Source: Opitutaceae bacterium
GTDB taxonomy: Bacteria; Verrucomicrobiota; Verrucomicrobiia; Opitutales; Opitutaceae
Direction: 5' to 3'
DNA: 12,797 bases
Assembly: GCA_016715765.1 (NCBI GenBank)
Contig: JADJZJ010000020.1
Span: 57,501-70,297, forward strand
Shown here: positions 1 to 9,356 of the stretch, in pieces
Numbering within the stretch: the stretch's first letter is position 1
Layout of the letters: every line of letters begins with the position of its first letter
The notes under the pieces: model-generated
What the model saw: only the letters and a program-made list of their open reading frames with translations
Told to the model about the DNA's origin: nothing
The model's database searches: none
Translations under genes and position numbers: made by a program

Positions 1-221
1 CTCGGCCTTGCCTTCAATCCGTTCCCAGTGTCCTGAGCAACTACCTCAAAAACACCTCAAATCTGGCCAATATTTGCTAAAAATAGCCTACAAACTGCAA
101 TAATTGTCCATTTTCACCCATTTCGATGAAAATTGCGTGATTGCTTTTCCCTAGCTTTCTTTGAACGCTATACCCTCTTTAGCCACTAACAGTCTCAGCC
201 ACAACTCAACCAAGGCACACT
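1..221 (+). promoter_or_regulatory. AT-rich leader upstream of accB with a candidate promoter
   Basis: No credible coding sequence is seen here; the stretch is clearly more AT-rich than the rest of the window, as expected for a promoter region. The best sigma70-like candidate is an extended -10, TG at 96-97, one base, then AATAAT at 99-104 (5 of 6 consensus), with TTGCTA at 74-79 as a possible -35 at a long 19-bp spacing. A second weak -10-like TATACC lies at 169-174 without a convincing -35. A short AAGG at 212-215 precedes the accB start and could act as a weak ribosome binding site. Promoter assignment is by eye only. Confidence 0.35.
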
Positions 222-713
222 TTGGACCTCAAACAAATCAAGCAGATCATCGATTTGATGAAACGCTCCGAGCTTTCGGAGTTCGCAGTCGAAGAAGAGG
301 GATTCAAGTTGAAGATTCGCCGCGGAGGCAACGGTCTCCCCATTGTGTCCTCGAGTCGGGGCTCCAATCACCCTTTCGCCCTGGCCTCTGAGCAGGCCCC
401 CGCCCCCAGCGTGGCTGCCGCCCCGGCAGCCTTGGCTGCAGGAGCCACCACCCCAGTTAAGGAAGAAGCCGATATCATTTACATCAAGTCCCCGATGGTC
501 GGAACGTTCTATCGTGCACCTTCACCAGAGAGCAAACCCTTCGCCGATTCGGGCACCAAAGTGACTGAAACCTCCGTGGTCTGCATTATCGAAGCGATGA
601 AGATCATGAATGAGATTCAGGCTGAGCTGAAGGGCACCGTGGTCGAAGTTCTGGTCGAGAACGGTCAACCGGTGGAATACGGCCAGCGTCTTTTCAAAGT
701 TAAGCAGGGCTGA
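222..713 (+). CDS. accB: Biotin carboxyl carrier protein of acetyl-CoA carboxylase
   Basis: Carries the covalently bound biotin that is carboxylated by AccC and then donates the carboxyl group to acetyl-CoA, the committing step of fatty acid synthesis, in the cytoplasm. The 163-residue protein has the family layout: an N-terminal helical/strand segment (LKQIKQIIDLM near residues 3-13), an Ala/Pro-rich flexible linker (about 52-80), and a C-terminal biotinyl domain from about residue 84. The biotinylation motif EAMKIMNE is at 124-131, so K127 is the predicted biotinyl lysine. The start is TTG at 222: no in-frame ATG lies upstream and the conserved MDLKQIKQI start matches the family; the next in-frame Met is 12 residues later. 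accC follows after 75 nt, the usual bacterial accBC order. Length is normal. Confidence 0.95.
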   Translation: MDLKQIKQIIDLMKRSELSEFAVEEEGFKLKIRRGGNGLPIVSSSRGSNHPFALASEQAPAPSVAAAPAALAAGATTPVKEEADIIYIKSPMVGTFYRAPSPESKPFADSGTKVTETSVVCIIEAMKIMNEIQAELKGTVVEVLVENGQPVEYGQRLFKVKQG

Positions 714-746
714 AACAGCCTCGTAACCAACCGCTACTGAGCGCTG

Positions 747-771
747 CTAACCATTACCTGATAATGGTTAG
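747..771 (+). promoter_or_regulatory. Perfect 10-bp hairpin between accB and accC
   Basis: CTAACCATTA (747-756) and TAATGGTTAG (762-771) are exact reverse complements around the five-base loop CCTGA. The right arm ends 17 nt before the ATG of accC and overlaps a GTG that opens the same frame. No T-tract follows, so it is not an intrinsic terminator in the accB direction. It could be an RNA element affecting accB/accC stoichiometry (processing, stability or translation start) or an operator palindrome. Role is inferred from position only. Confidence 0.6.
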
Positions 772-788
772 TGTATCAAAGCCCACCT

Positions 789-2152
789 ATGATTCAAAAA
801 ATCCTCATCGCAAATCGCGGTGAAATTGCTCTTCGCATCATTCGCGCCTGCCGCGAGCTGGGTATTAAAACCCTCGCCGTTTATTCCGAAGCCGATGTCC
901 AGTCCCTGCACGTCCAATTGGCCGACGAGGCCATTTGCATCGGTGGGCCAAAGAGCGCCGACAGTTATCTGCGTGCCGACCGGATCATCAGCGCTGCCGA
1001 GATCGCCGACGTTGATGCCATCCATCCTGGTTATGGCTTCCTCTCCGAGAACGCCAAGTTCGCGGAGCAGTGCGAATCCTGCAATATCAAGTTCATTGGT
1101 CCCAAGTCTCAATCCATCAAGATGATGGGTGACAAGTCTGTCGCCAAGGACACCGTTCGTAAAGCTGGCGTCCCAACCGTACCCGGTTCTGACGGTCCCG
1201 TCGAGAGCGAGGCCGAGGCTGTCAAGGTCGCCCGCAAGATCGGATATCCCGTCATCATCAAGGCCGTCGCCGGCGGCGGTGGCCGTGGCATGCGCATCGC
1301 CCATAATGATGTGTCCTTTGCCAAGGAGTACCACGTCGCCCGAAACGAGGCCGAGAAAGCTTTCGGCAACGGCGCAGTCTACATCGAGCGTTATATCGAG
1401 AAGCCCCGTCATATCGAGTTCCAGATCCTGGCCGATTCCCATGGCAAGGTCCTCCACCTCGGCGAACGCGATTGTTCCGTTCAGCGCCGCCACCAGAAGC
1501 TCATTGAAGAGTCCCCCTCCCCTTTTCTCACCCCGATCTGCGCAAAAAGATGGGCAAGGCCGCCGTGCGCGCCGCCGAGGCCGCCGCCTATGAGAATGCC
1601 GGCACGATCGAATTCCTCGTCGACGCCAAGGGGAACTACTACTTCATTGAGATGAACACCCGTATTCAGGTGGAACATCCTGTTACCGAAGAGGTTACAG
1701 GCATAGATCTCATCAAGCAGCAGATCCTCGTCGCCAATGGTCAGAAACTCGAGTTCGACCAGGGCGACATCAAGTTTGAGCGCCACGCCATCGAGTGCCG
1801 CATTAATGCCGAGGACCCCGCCCGCAATTTCATCCCCTCTCCCGGCACCATCACGCTCTATTATGCCCCCGGAGGCCATGGCGTGCGCGTCGATTCCCAC
1901 GCTTACTCCGGCTACACGATCCCGCCGCACTACGATTCCATGATCGGCAAGCTCATCTGCTACGGGCGCGACCGCAAAACCGCTCTTGAGCGAACCTACC
2001 GCGCCCTCAGCGAGTATCTCGTCCGCGGTATCAAGACCACCATTCCGTTGCATAAGGCGATCATGTCCGACCCCGTTTTCATCGAGGGCAAAGCCACCAC
2101 CGCCTACATGGAAGACTTCATGGGCCGCACCCCGACCGACCTTTTCTCCTGA
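789..2152 (+). CDS. accC: Biotin carboxylase subunit of acetyl-CoA carboxylase, with an apparent -1 frameshift
   Basis: ATP-dependent carboxylation of the biotin on AccB with bicarbonate. The first part reads from ATG 789 (MIQKILIANRGEIALR; a GTG at 771 is an alternative six codons upstream) through the ATP-grasp region with the glycine-rich AVAGGGGRGMR and on to GERDCSVQRRHQKLIEESPSP. The frame then breaks: the conserved continuation (PDLRKKMGKAA, EMNTRIQVEHPVTE with the catalytic-region Glu and Arg, and the C-terminal domain ending GRTPTDLFS) lies in the frame one base back and is open to 2152. Restoring one base gives 454 residues, the usual length of about 450. The best-fitting site is the C run at 1531-1534, where one extra C restores LTPDLRKK. 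Without correction the first frame stops at 1655. The gene is normally essential, so an assembly error is more likely than true loss. Confidence 0.9.
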
Positions 2153-2240
2153 AGTGGCGGTTTGGTTTGTTAAACTAAGATTCCACGGAAGGGATTAAGG
2201 GTTTAGCGGCAGTCCGCAGCCCTGTGTCACCGCGAGACAA

Positions 2241-2256
2241 GCGGCCTTAAGGCCGC
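2241..2256. terminator. 16-bp GC palindrome at the converging 3' ends of accC and prmA
   Basis: GCGGCCTTAAGGCCGC is a perfect palindrome that can fold as a 6-bp all-GC stem with a TTAA loop on either strand. It overlaps the prmA stop codon (TAA on the minus strand, 2249-2247) and lies 89 nt after the accC stop. The minus-strand sequence after the stem starts TTGTCT, which is only mildly T-rich, and no T-tract follows on the plus strand. A bidirectional terminator or 3'-end stabiliser between convergent genes is plausible but not certain. A smaller 4-bp hairpin (2206-2217) lies just before it. Confidence 0.4.
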
Positions 2257-3110
2257 GTCAGCGCCAAATCGCACCATTCACCCATCGTGCGGCCCTCGAC
2301 GGCCCAGCCCGGTGCCGCGGCCTTGAAGGCAGCGCGAACCTTATCCACCTCGATCGCCAGGATCCCGCTCAGCACCAGCAAGCCACCCGGAGCCACCGCG
2401 TCGACCAGTCGTCCGGCAAAGCGCATCAACACATCCGCCTGGATATTCGCCATCAGCAAATCCGCCTTCTGACCGGCCAGACCTGAGTCCAGATCCCCGG
2501 GAAAAAACCGCACAACACCTTCCATCCCATTCAGAACCGCATTTTCCTGACTTACCCGTACCGCCTCGGCATCGTTGTCGAATCCCCTGATGTCGCGGAA
2601 TCCCAGCAATGATGCTGACAGCGCCAGAATGCCCGACCCGCAGCCGGCATCGATCAACCGGCCGTTCGTGCCCCGTGACGCCGCAAAGGCCACCAGCCGT
2701 TCACAGCACAGCCGTGTCGTCTCATGGTTGCCCGTGCCAAACGCCAGTCCCGGATCCAGCCACAACGCCACATCACCGGCCGGCAGCGCATAGGTGGCCC
2801 GTTCCCAAACCGGCACCCAATGCAACCGGCCTGATTGCCAAGCCTTGAAATGCGCCTTGTAGCTGTCCCGCCAGTCTTGGTCCGCCAACGTCCTTATCAC
2901 CGGGGTTTCCATCAATCCCAGTTGCGGTTTTAGCGCCTCCCACTGCGCCCTTGCCTCGGATTCGGACGTGAAGATACCGACCAACCACGCACGCTTTGCG
3001 ATGGCATCCTCCAGCAGGCTCCAGCCCTCGATGCCCAATTCCTGGAGCAGCAAATCGGTTTCTTCCACCGCCGCGGCAGCAATCTCAGCTTTGATTTCGG
3101 TCAGACCCAT
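2247..3110 (-). CDS. prmA: Ribosomal protein L11 methyltransferase
   Basis: SAM-dependent methyltransferase expected to methylate lysines and the N-terminus of ribosomal protein L11. The 287-residue product shows the PrmA signatures: an N-terminal substrate-recognition domain with a DWRDSYKAHFKAW segment (about 79-91), LDPGLAFGTGNHETT (118-132), the SAM-binding motif I DAGCGSGIL (154-162), the acidic FDND after strand 2 (177-180), and ANIQAD (221-226) where the family usually has ANILA. The frame is open upstream to 3269, but ATG 3110 is preferred: GGGAGG at 3124-3119 sits eight bases upstream, the clearest Shine-Dalgarno in the window, and the protein then starts where the family does. It lies 228 nt downstream of the kinase gene on the same strand and converges on accC. 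Confidence 0.92.
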   Translation of the reverse strand: MGLTEIKAEIAAAAVEETDLLLQELGIEGWSLLEDAIAKRAWLVGIFTSESEARAQWEALKPQLGLMETPVIRTLADQDWRDSYKAHFKAWQSGRLHWVPVWERATYALPAGDVALWLDPGLAFGTGNHETTRLCCERLVAFAASRGTNGRLIDAGCGSGILALSASLLGFRDIRGFDNDAEAVRVSQENAVLNGMEGVVRFFPGDLDSGLAGQKADLLMANIQADVLMRFAGRLVDAVAPGGLLVLSGILAIEVDKVRAAFKAAAPGWAVEGRTMGEWCDLALTRP

Positions 3111-3338
3111 TTCACCAACCTCCCTGCCAACCCCAGGTCCTGCAACGCCAATTGCATCCAAACCTGTTGGCACCCGGACAAGCACAGGCGACAAGACCCA
3201 AAAAGCAAAAAGCGTGGCCATACTCTGCGGGATCGCAGAGAGGCCCACTTGAGGCCACACCCAACCCAAGCCACGGCATGAGTCCGACGTTGGGTGTTGA
3301 ATGTTGGGATGCTGAAAATACGCGTGGCCCGGCGCGCG
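3111..3338 (-). other. Gap between the kinase gene and prmA with two hairpins
   Basis: No convincing gene. A 76-codon frame (3342-3112) begins with ATGA overlapping the kinase stop behind AAGGAGGA, and stops one base before the prmA ATG, but its composition does not look protein-like. Two inverted repeats are seen: ACACCCAAC (3257-3265) with GTTGGGTGT (3289-3297), a 9-bp stem with a 23-nt loop; and CTCTGCG (3223-3229) with CGCAGAG (3234-3240), a 7-bp stem with a four-base loop. On the minus strand two short T-runs follow the second stem about 11 bases later, so it may weaken readthrough from the kinase gene. No good prmA promoter was recognised. Confidence 0.4.
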
Positions 3339-5591
<2,253 letters not shown>

Positions 5592-5690
5592 GATGCTGGT
5601 CGCATTCAACCGCGCCGCCGCCCTGTTGCCAGTATAATCAAAAATGCAGGTTTGACCGGCTTTGCCTTTCACAGCTTATGTAACGTCAAC
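5592..5690. promoter_or_regulatory. Divergent promoter region with overlapping -10 boxes
   Basis: The 99 bp between the kinase ATG (minus) and the TolB-like ATG (plus) contain a perfect plus-strand TATAAT at 5633-5638 and a minus-strand TATACT at 5636-5631 that overlaps it. Neither has a convincing -35 at the normal distance. The plus promoter would give a leader of roughly 45 nt. The minus one would start transcription only about 30-35 nt before ATG 5591, and would place the alternative GTG 5672 outside the transcript. Overlap would make the two directions compete for polymerase. Assigned by eye. Confidence 0.4.
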
Positions 5691-7491
5691 ATGCTTCGCC
5701 ACCCCCGCCACTTTGTGGCCCTTGTGTTACTGGCTGTGGCTGTCAGCTCAGTCAGCCGTGCCGTTCCCCTCCGGATCAATGTCTCCCCGGCCGGTGCCAC
5801 GGTGGTAACCGAAGCCGGCCAGCGTCTCCCCGCCCCCGCCACGGTCGATCTCAAACGGCGGACCACGCCCTACATGTTTGTCGTCGAAAAGACCGGCTAC
5901 GAAAGCGAAACGGTCGCCTACGATACCCGGAGCAAGCTCAAGGAAATCTCCGTCACCCTCGAACCCCTCACCATCGAGAAGGAAGTGACCATCCTTTCCT
6001 CGCCCGAGGGTGCCGCGGTCACGATCGACGGCCAGGCCGCCGGCGTTACCCCGCTTCACCAGGAACGTGACCTTCCGGCGGACCGGCAAATCCGCCCCCT
6101 GGCAGCCGCTCAGTGTCAGTCTCGCCAGGACCGATCATCAGGGCGAATCGTTCTCCCTGGCCTACAACACCCCCGCGCCTCCCCGCGTCACCCTGGCCCC
6201 GTTGCGCATGGAGCGTACCTTCAGCGTCAACACGACGTCGGGCGACGGCGCCGCGATCCAGGCCACCCTCACCCTCGACGGCCGCGAACTCGGCGCCGCC
6301 CCGCAGAAGGTCACCGTGGTGTTCACCCGCGGCGACAAGACCAAGGCGTGGAGCCACAACCTGCTCGTGGCGGAAATCCCCACGATCTATCATCCCGTCG
6401 AGGTCACGCTCACCCAGAGCCTCTCGCCGGTGGTGAACCTCACCCTCAATCCCGTCACGGAACTGCCGGTCGCGCTGCACTCCCCGGTCATCGAGATGAC
6501 ACCGACGGGCGTGCGACTGGGCATCAGCCAGACCACGCGCACCGGCACCCTTGATTCAGGCGAGCGCAGCGCCTCGATCGCCAGCCTCTCCCGCGTCACC
6601 CGCTTCGCCCGCCGGGACCAGAACCCGAAGGCGCCGCTGCAAACCCTCAATTCCTACGCCATCACGCCGGACGGGGAATCCGCCGTCCTCGCCATCACCT
6701 CCCAGGATGACAACGGCAAGTACTACTCCGGCCTTTTCCTGAAGCGCGTCGAGGACGACGGTGGCGGCATCGCCCGGCTGGTGGACAACAACAAGCGCTA
6801 CATCGACACGCAGCCCGTCATCGCCCCCGACTCGAACAACATCCTGGTCTTCCAGTCCAACCGCGGCGATCTCTCCAAGCCCGACATCTTCCGCGTCAAC
6901 TTCACCGACAACCGCACCTCCGGCGGCGTCTCGCGCATCACCAACGACCAGCGCTACAATTACTGCCCCACCTACACCGACAGCAACCGCGAGGTGGTCT
7001 ACCTGTCCGTCGAGCCCAACTACCCGCTCGCCCAGCCCCAGCTGAGCACGGTGAAGTTTGACGGCGCGCTGCCCACGCAGTTCCAGATCGTCGCCGAAGA
7101 GGTCAGCCACCGCGAACTGTCGAAGATCTACTTCACCCGCGCCGACGAGGCCAGCCGCAAGCGGCAGATCTACGCCGTGGAGCCCGACGGCCGCCTGGAG
7201 ACCAACCTCATCTCCGACGACTCCTTCCTCAGCGCCAACTGCCAGAACCCCGTGGCGAGTTTCACCAATCCCGTGCGGGTCGTGTTCGTGTCCGATCGCG
7301 ACGTCGACGAGCAGGGCCGCGCGAACAACAACATCTACGTGATGAATGCGGACGGCTCCCAGATCCAGCAGCTCACCGCCAACGGCTCCGACGACATCCT
7401 CCCCGCCTGGTCGCCCACCGATCCGAACATCATCTACTTCCTTTCGAATCGCGGCGGCGCTTACAATCTCTGGCGGCTCCGTCTGAAATAA
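5691..7491 (+). CDS. Exported PEGA-domain protein with a TolB-like beta-propeller, with an apparent +1 frameshift
   Basis: The N-terminus is a typical signal peptide (MLRHPRHFVALVLLAVAV then SSVSRA, cleavage near residue 24). Two PEGA-type segments follow: LRINVSPAGATV and on from about 27, and EVTILSSPEGAAVTIDG from about 103. A third beta-rich stretch lies around 175-265. From about 315 to 599 are TolB/PD40-like blades, for example NNILVFQSNRGDLSKPDIF, NNIYVMNADGSQIQQLT and the terminal IIYFLSNRGGAYNLWRL. The frame breaks in the second PEGA repeat: AAGVTP is in the first frame, while TRNVTFRRTGKSAP and everything after is one base later. Removing one base near 6054-6057 (CTTC to CTC or TTC) gives a clean 599-residue protein. 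Likely periplasmic or outer-membrane associated and a partner for other envelope proteins. This is not assignable as canonical TolB: no tol-pal genes are nearby. The FHA-cyclase gene follows after 9 nt, indicating one transcript. Confidence 0.85.
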
Positions 7492-7500
7492 ACGGCCGAT

Positions 7501-8349
7501 ATGGAAGCTCCGCTTGCCCAGGCCTGGCTCGAATTGCCGGACGGCCGGATGCACTGGTTTGACCAGGGGCCCTGCACGATCGGCCGCGGCGACACCTGCA
7601 CGCTGGTGCTCAATGTGCCCGGCATCTCCCGCAATCACGTGGTCATCCAGCCCAAACCGGGCGGCGGCCACTACCTGTCCGACCTGCGCAGCACCAACGG
7701 CACCTACGTCAACGGCCTGCGGCAGGAACAGACCGTCGCGCTCCGCGACGGCGACCGGATCGAGATCGGCGAGTTTCCCCTCGTCTACCGTTGCCAGCTG
7801 ACCCCCGGCCAGGCCGCGGACAGCGGCCAGACCTCGGTGCAGATCCATTCCGGGCCCTGCTGGCTGCTGATGCTCGATCTGATCGGTCATACCGCGCACA
7901 CCCATGCCGTCGGGGCCGAGGCCGCCTCCGCCGACTTCAAGCACTGGCTGGAACTCGTCCGGCCGATTTTGCTCCAGTCCGGCGGCACGATCAACGCCTA
8001 CCTGGGCGACGCGGTTTTTGCCTACTGGCGGCAGGATCGGCACGACGCGGGCAAGGTCGGAGCCGCCCTGCAGGCCCTGGTCCGTCTCCAAGCCGCGGCG
8101 CCGCGGCCCTTCCGGATCATCATGCATCACGGCAAAATCCGCATCAGCGGCGGCCAGCAGGGCGAATCGCTCATCGGCACGGATGTCATCTACCTTTTCC
8201 GCATCGAGAAATCCACCAAGAGCCTCGGCGCCCGCTGCGTCCTGAGCGAAACCGCCGCCGTCTCGCTCCAGTTGGACCGGACCGCCCGTCCCCTCGGCCG
8301 CCATCCCGTGCCCGACTACCCGGGCGAACACGCGTTCTTCGCCCTGTAG
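7501..8349 (+). CDS. FHA domain protein with a class III nucleotidyl cyclase-like domain
   Basis: A 282-residue cytoplasmic protein, no signal peptide or membrane helix. The FHA domain (about 25-95) has the phosphothreonine-binding signatures GRGD (28-31), SRNH (43-46) and STNGTYVNG (64-72). The C-terminal half (about 118-280) resembles class III adenylate/guanylate cyclases: a first metal Asp in LDLIGHT (D126), a second in YLGDAVFAYW (D170), and GTDVIYLFRIEK (226-237) at the position of the usual VNxAxR, keeping an Arg (R234) but not the Asn. Both metal-binding aspartates are present, so activity is possible, but nucleotide specificity cannot be read. The ATG is 9 nt after the preceding stop, so the two are co-transcribed and probably translationally linked. 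The FHA domain next to a divergent Ser/Thr kinase suggests it reads that kinase's phosphorylation, an inference. Confidence 0.88.
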   Translation: MEAPLAQAWLELPDGRMHWFDQGPCTIGRGDTCTLVLNVPGISRNHVVIQPKPGGGHYLSDLRSTNGTYVNGLRQEQTVALRDGDRIEIGEFPLVYRCQLTPGQAADSGQTSVQIHSGPCWLLMLDLIGHTAHTHAVGAEAASADFKHWLELVRPILLQSGGTINAYLGDAVFAYWRQDRHDAGKVGAALQALVRLQAAAPRPFRIIMHHGKIRISGGQQGESLIGTDVIYLFRIEKSTKSLGARCVLSETAAVSLQLDRTARPLGRHPVPDYPGEHAFFAL

Positions 8350-8558
8350 CCGCACCGCGCCCGGCGGTCACGGCGAACGCCGGACCGCCAGCGCTCAACC
8401 TCAAAAGCCAATTTCGGAGGTGGAGGGATGGAGCATGAATTGCGGGCGGGGTCGTCTCAACCACGTAACGGGACATCGCGAACATCGCCGGTATCGAGGC
8501 TGGGCCATTTTCCGGGGACGGTTGTTTTGGGCTTGGGGCTTGGGCTTCTCTGGCGCAA
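8350..8558. other. Non-coding stretch between the FHA-cyclase gene and the Sel1 remnant
   Basis: No credible gene on either strand. A 6-bp inverted repeat CCGGCG (8361-8366) / CGCCGG (8378-8383) with an 11-nt loop lies just after the FHA-cyclase stop but is not followed by T's, so terminator function is doubtful. On the minus strand the open frame of the Sel1 C-terminus continues to 8401 with Pro/Arg/Lys-rich composition unlike a folded domain; this is probably downstream sequence read through by decay. Confidence 0.4.
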
Positions 8559-9290
8559 TCCTCTGCGGCCGTTCGCGGGCGCCCCCTTCGGTCTGGGGCC
8601 CGGTCATTTCCTGTTCCAGCGGTTGAGATCACGCTGCCGGTCAGGTCTCCAAGTTCCCGGCCATGCTCCACCACGCGTATGCCTCAGGGTTCTTTTCGCA
8701 GATTGATCCACTCGCTAACGAGCCCCGGGTGCGCGGGGCGGTTGGGCTGCTTGGCCGCCGCGGGGGTCCTTTCATGGCTTCAGCCGGTCTGGGGCCTGCC
8801 CATATTCATAAATGGTGCCGAGCGGGTGCGCCGCCGGCATTCCTGTATGGCCGCCAGATGGACCGCTTGCCGCGCCGGTGCTTGGGCCCGCGCGCGGGGG
8901 GCGGGGCTGGGCCCGGCATTGCCTTGGGCCGCGGGTCGCCTCGGCATGTTCCTTCCGTTCCTTCCCCAGTGATACATGCTCCCAAGGTTGTTGGGCCGGG
9001 CATTTCCTGCTCCGCGGCGCGCGTGAGCCCGCTGGCATCCTTGGAACACATTCCCCCGTAATACAAATAGGCCAAGTTAAGTTGACCTGGGCATATCCTG
9101 GTCCGCGGTTTTTCAGCCAGATGAAGGCCTCACGAGCATCCTTGGGAACGCCGTCACCCTTGCCGAAGGCTAGACCCAGTTTGTTCTGTGCCACGGGGTC
9201 ACCCGCCTCGGCCAGTCCGCGCAATTTCCCCAAATCCACCGGCCCGGCTTGGAGCAAACCAGCAAGCAACAGCCCCAGAACAAGCATCAC
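8559..9290 (-). pseudogene. Decayed Sel1-like (TPR-type) repeat protein gene with multiple small indels
   Basis: The first ~58 codons (GTG 9290 or ATG 9287) read cleanly: a hydrophobic leader (MLVLGLLLAGLLQA) then one full Sel1 unit, LAEAGDPVAQNKLGLAFGKG followed by DGVPKDAREAFIWL. Further Sel1 pieces follow in changing frames: GYAQVNL, AYLYYGGM, RAAEQE, NNLGSMYHWG, AAQGNAG, LGTIYEYGQ (8822-8796), EAYAWWSMA (8685-8659) and a C-terminal LEQEMTGPQ-like tail near 8615-8593. The order matches a normal Sel1 protein of several 36-residue units with the usual EAYAWW end, but at least six small insertions/deletions break the frame. In-frame codons before the start encode basic residues (NRSF), hinting the true start is also lost. 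Sel1 proteins usually act as scaffolds in the envelope. It is either a recent pseudogene or a badly assembled stretch. Confidence 0.75.
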
Positions 9291-9356
9291 GAAGGATCGA
9301 TTGTGCGTTGGCCCGGTCCTTCATTCGGACGGTCCCAGGAGGGCGAGTGGCGCGGT

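Noticed and set aside
768..2053. Minus-strand open frames opposite accC
   Set aside because: Mirror of conserved biotin carboxylase codons; no start signal or domain.
6556..8355. 599-codon minus-strand open frame opposite the propeller and FHA-cyclase genes
   Set aside because: High-GC antisense shadow; Val/Gly/Asp-rich without domains, while the plus strand encodes clear PD40 and FHA motifs.
8361..8383. Intrinsic terminator after the FHA-cyclase gene
   Set aside because: Only a 6-bp stem with an 11-nt loop and no T-tract.
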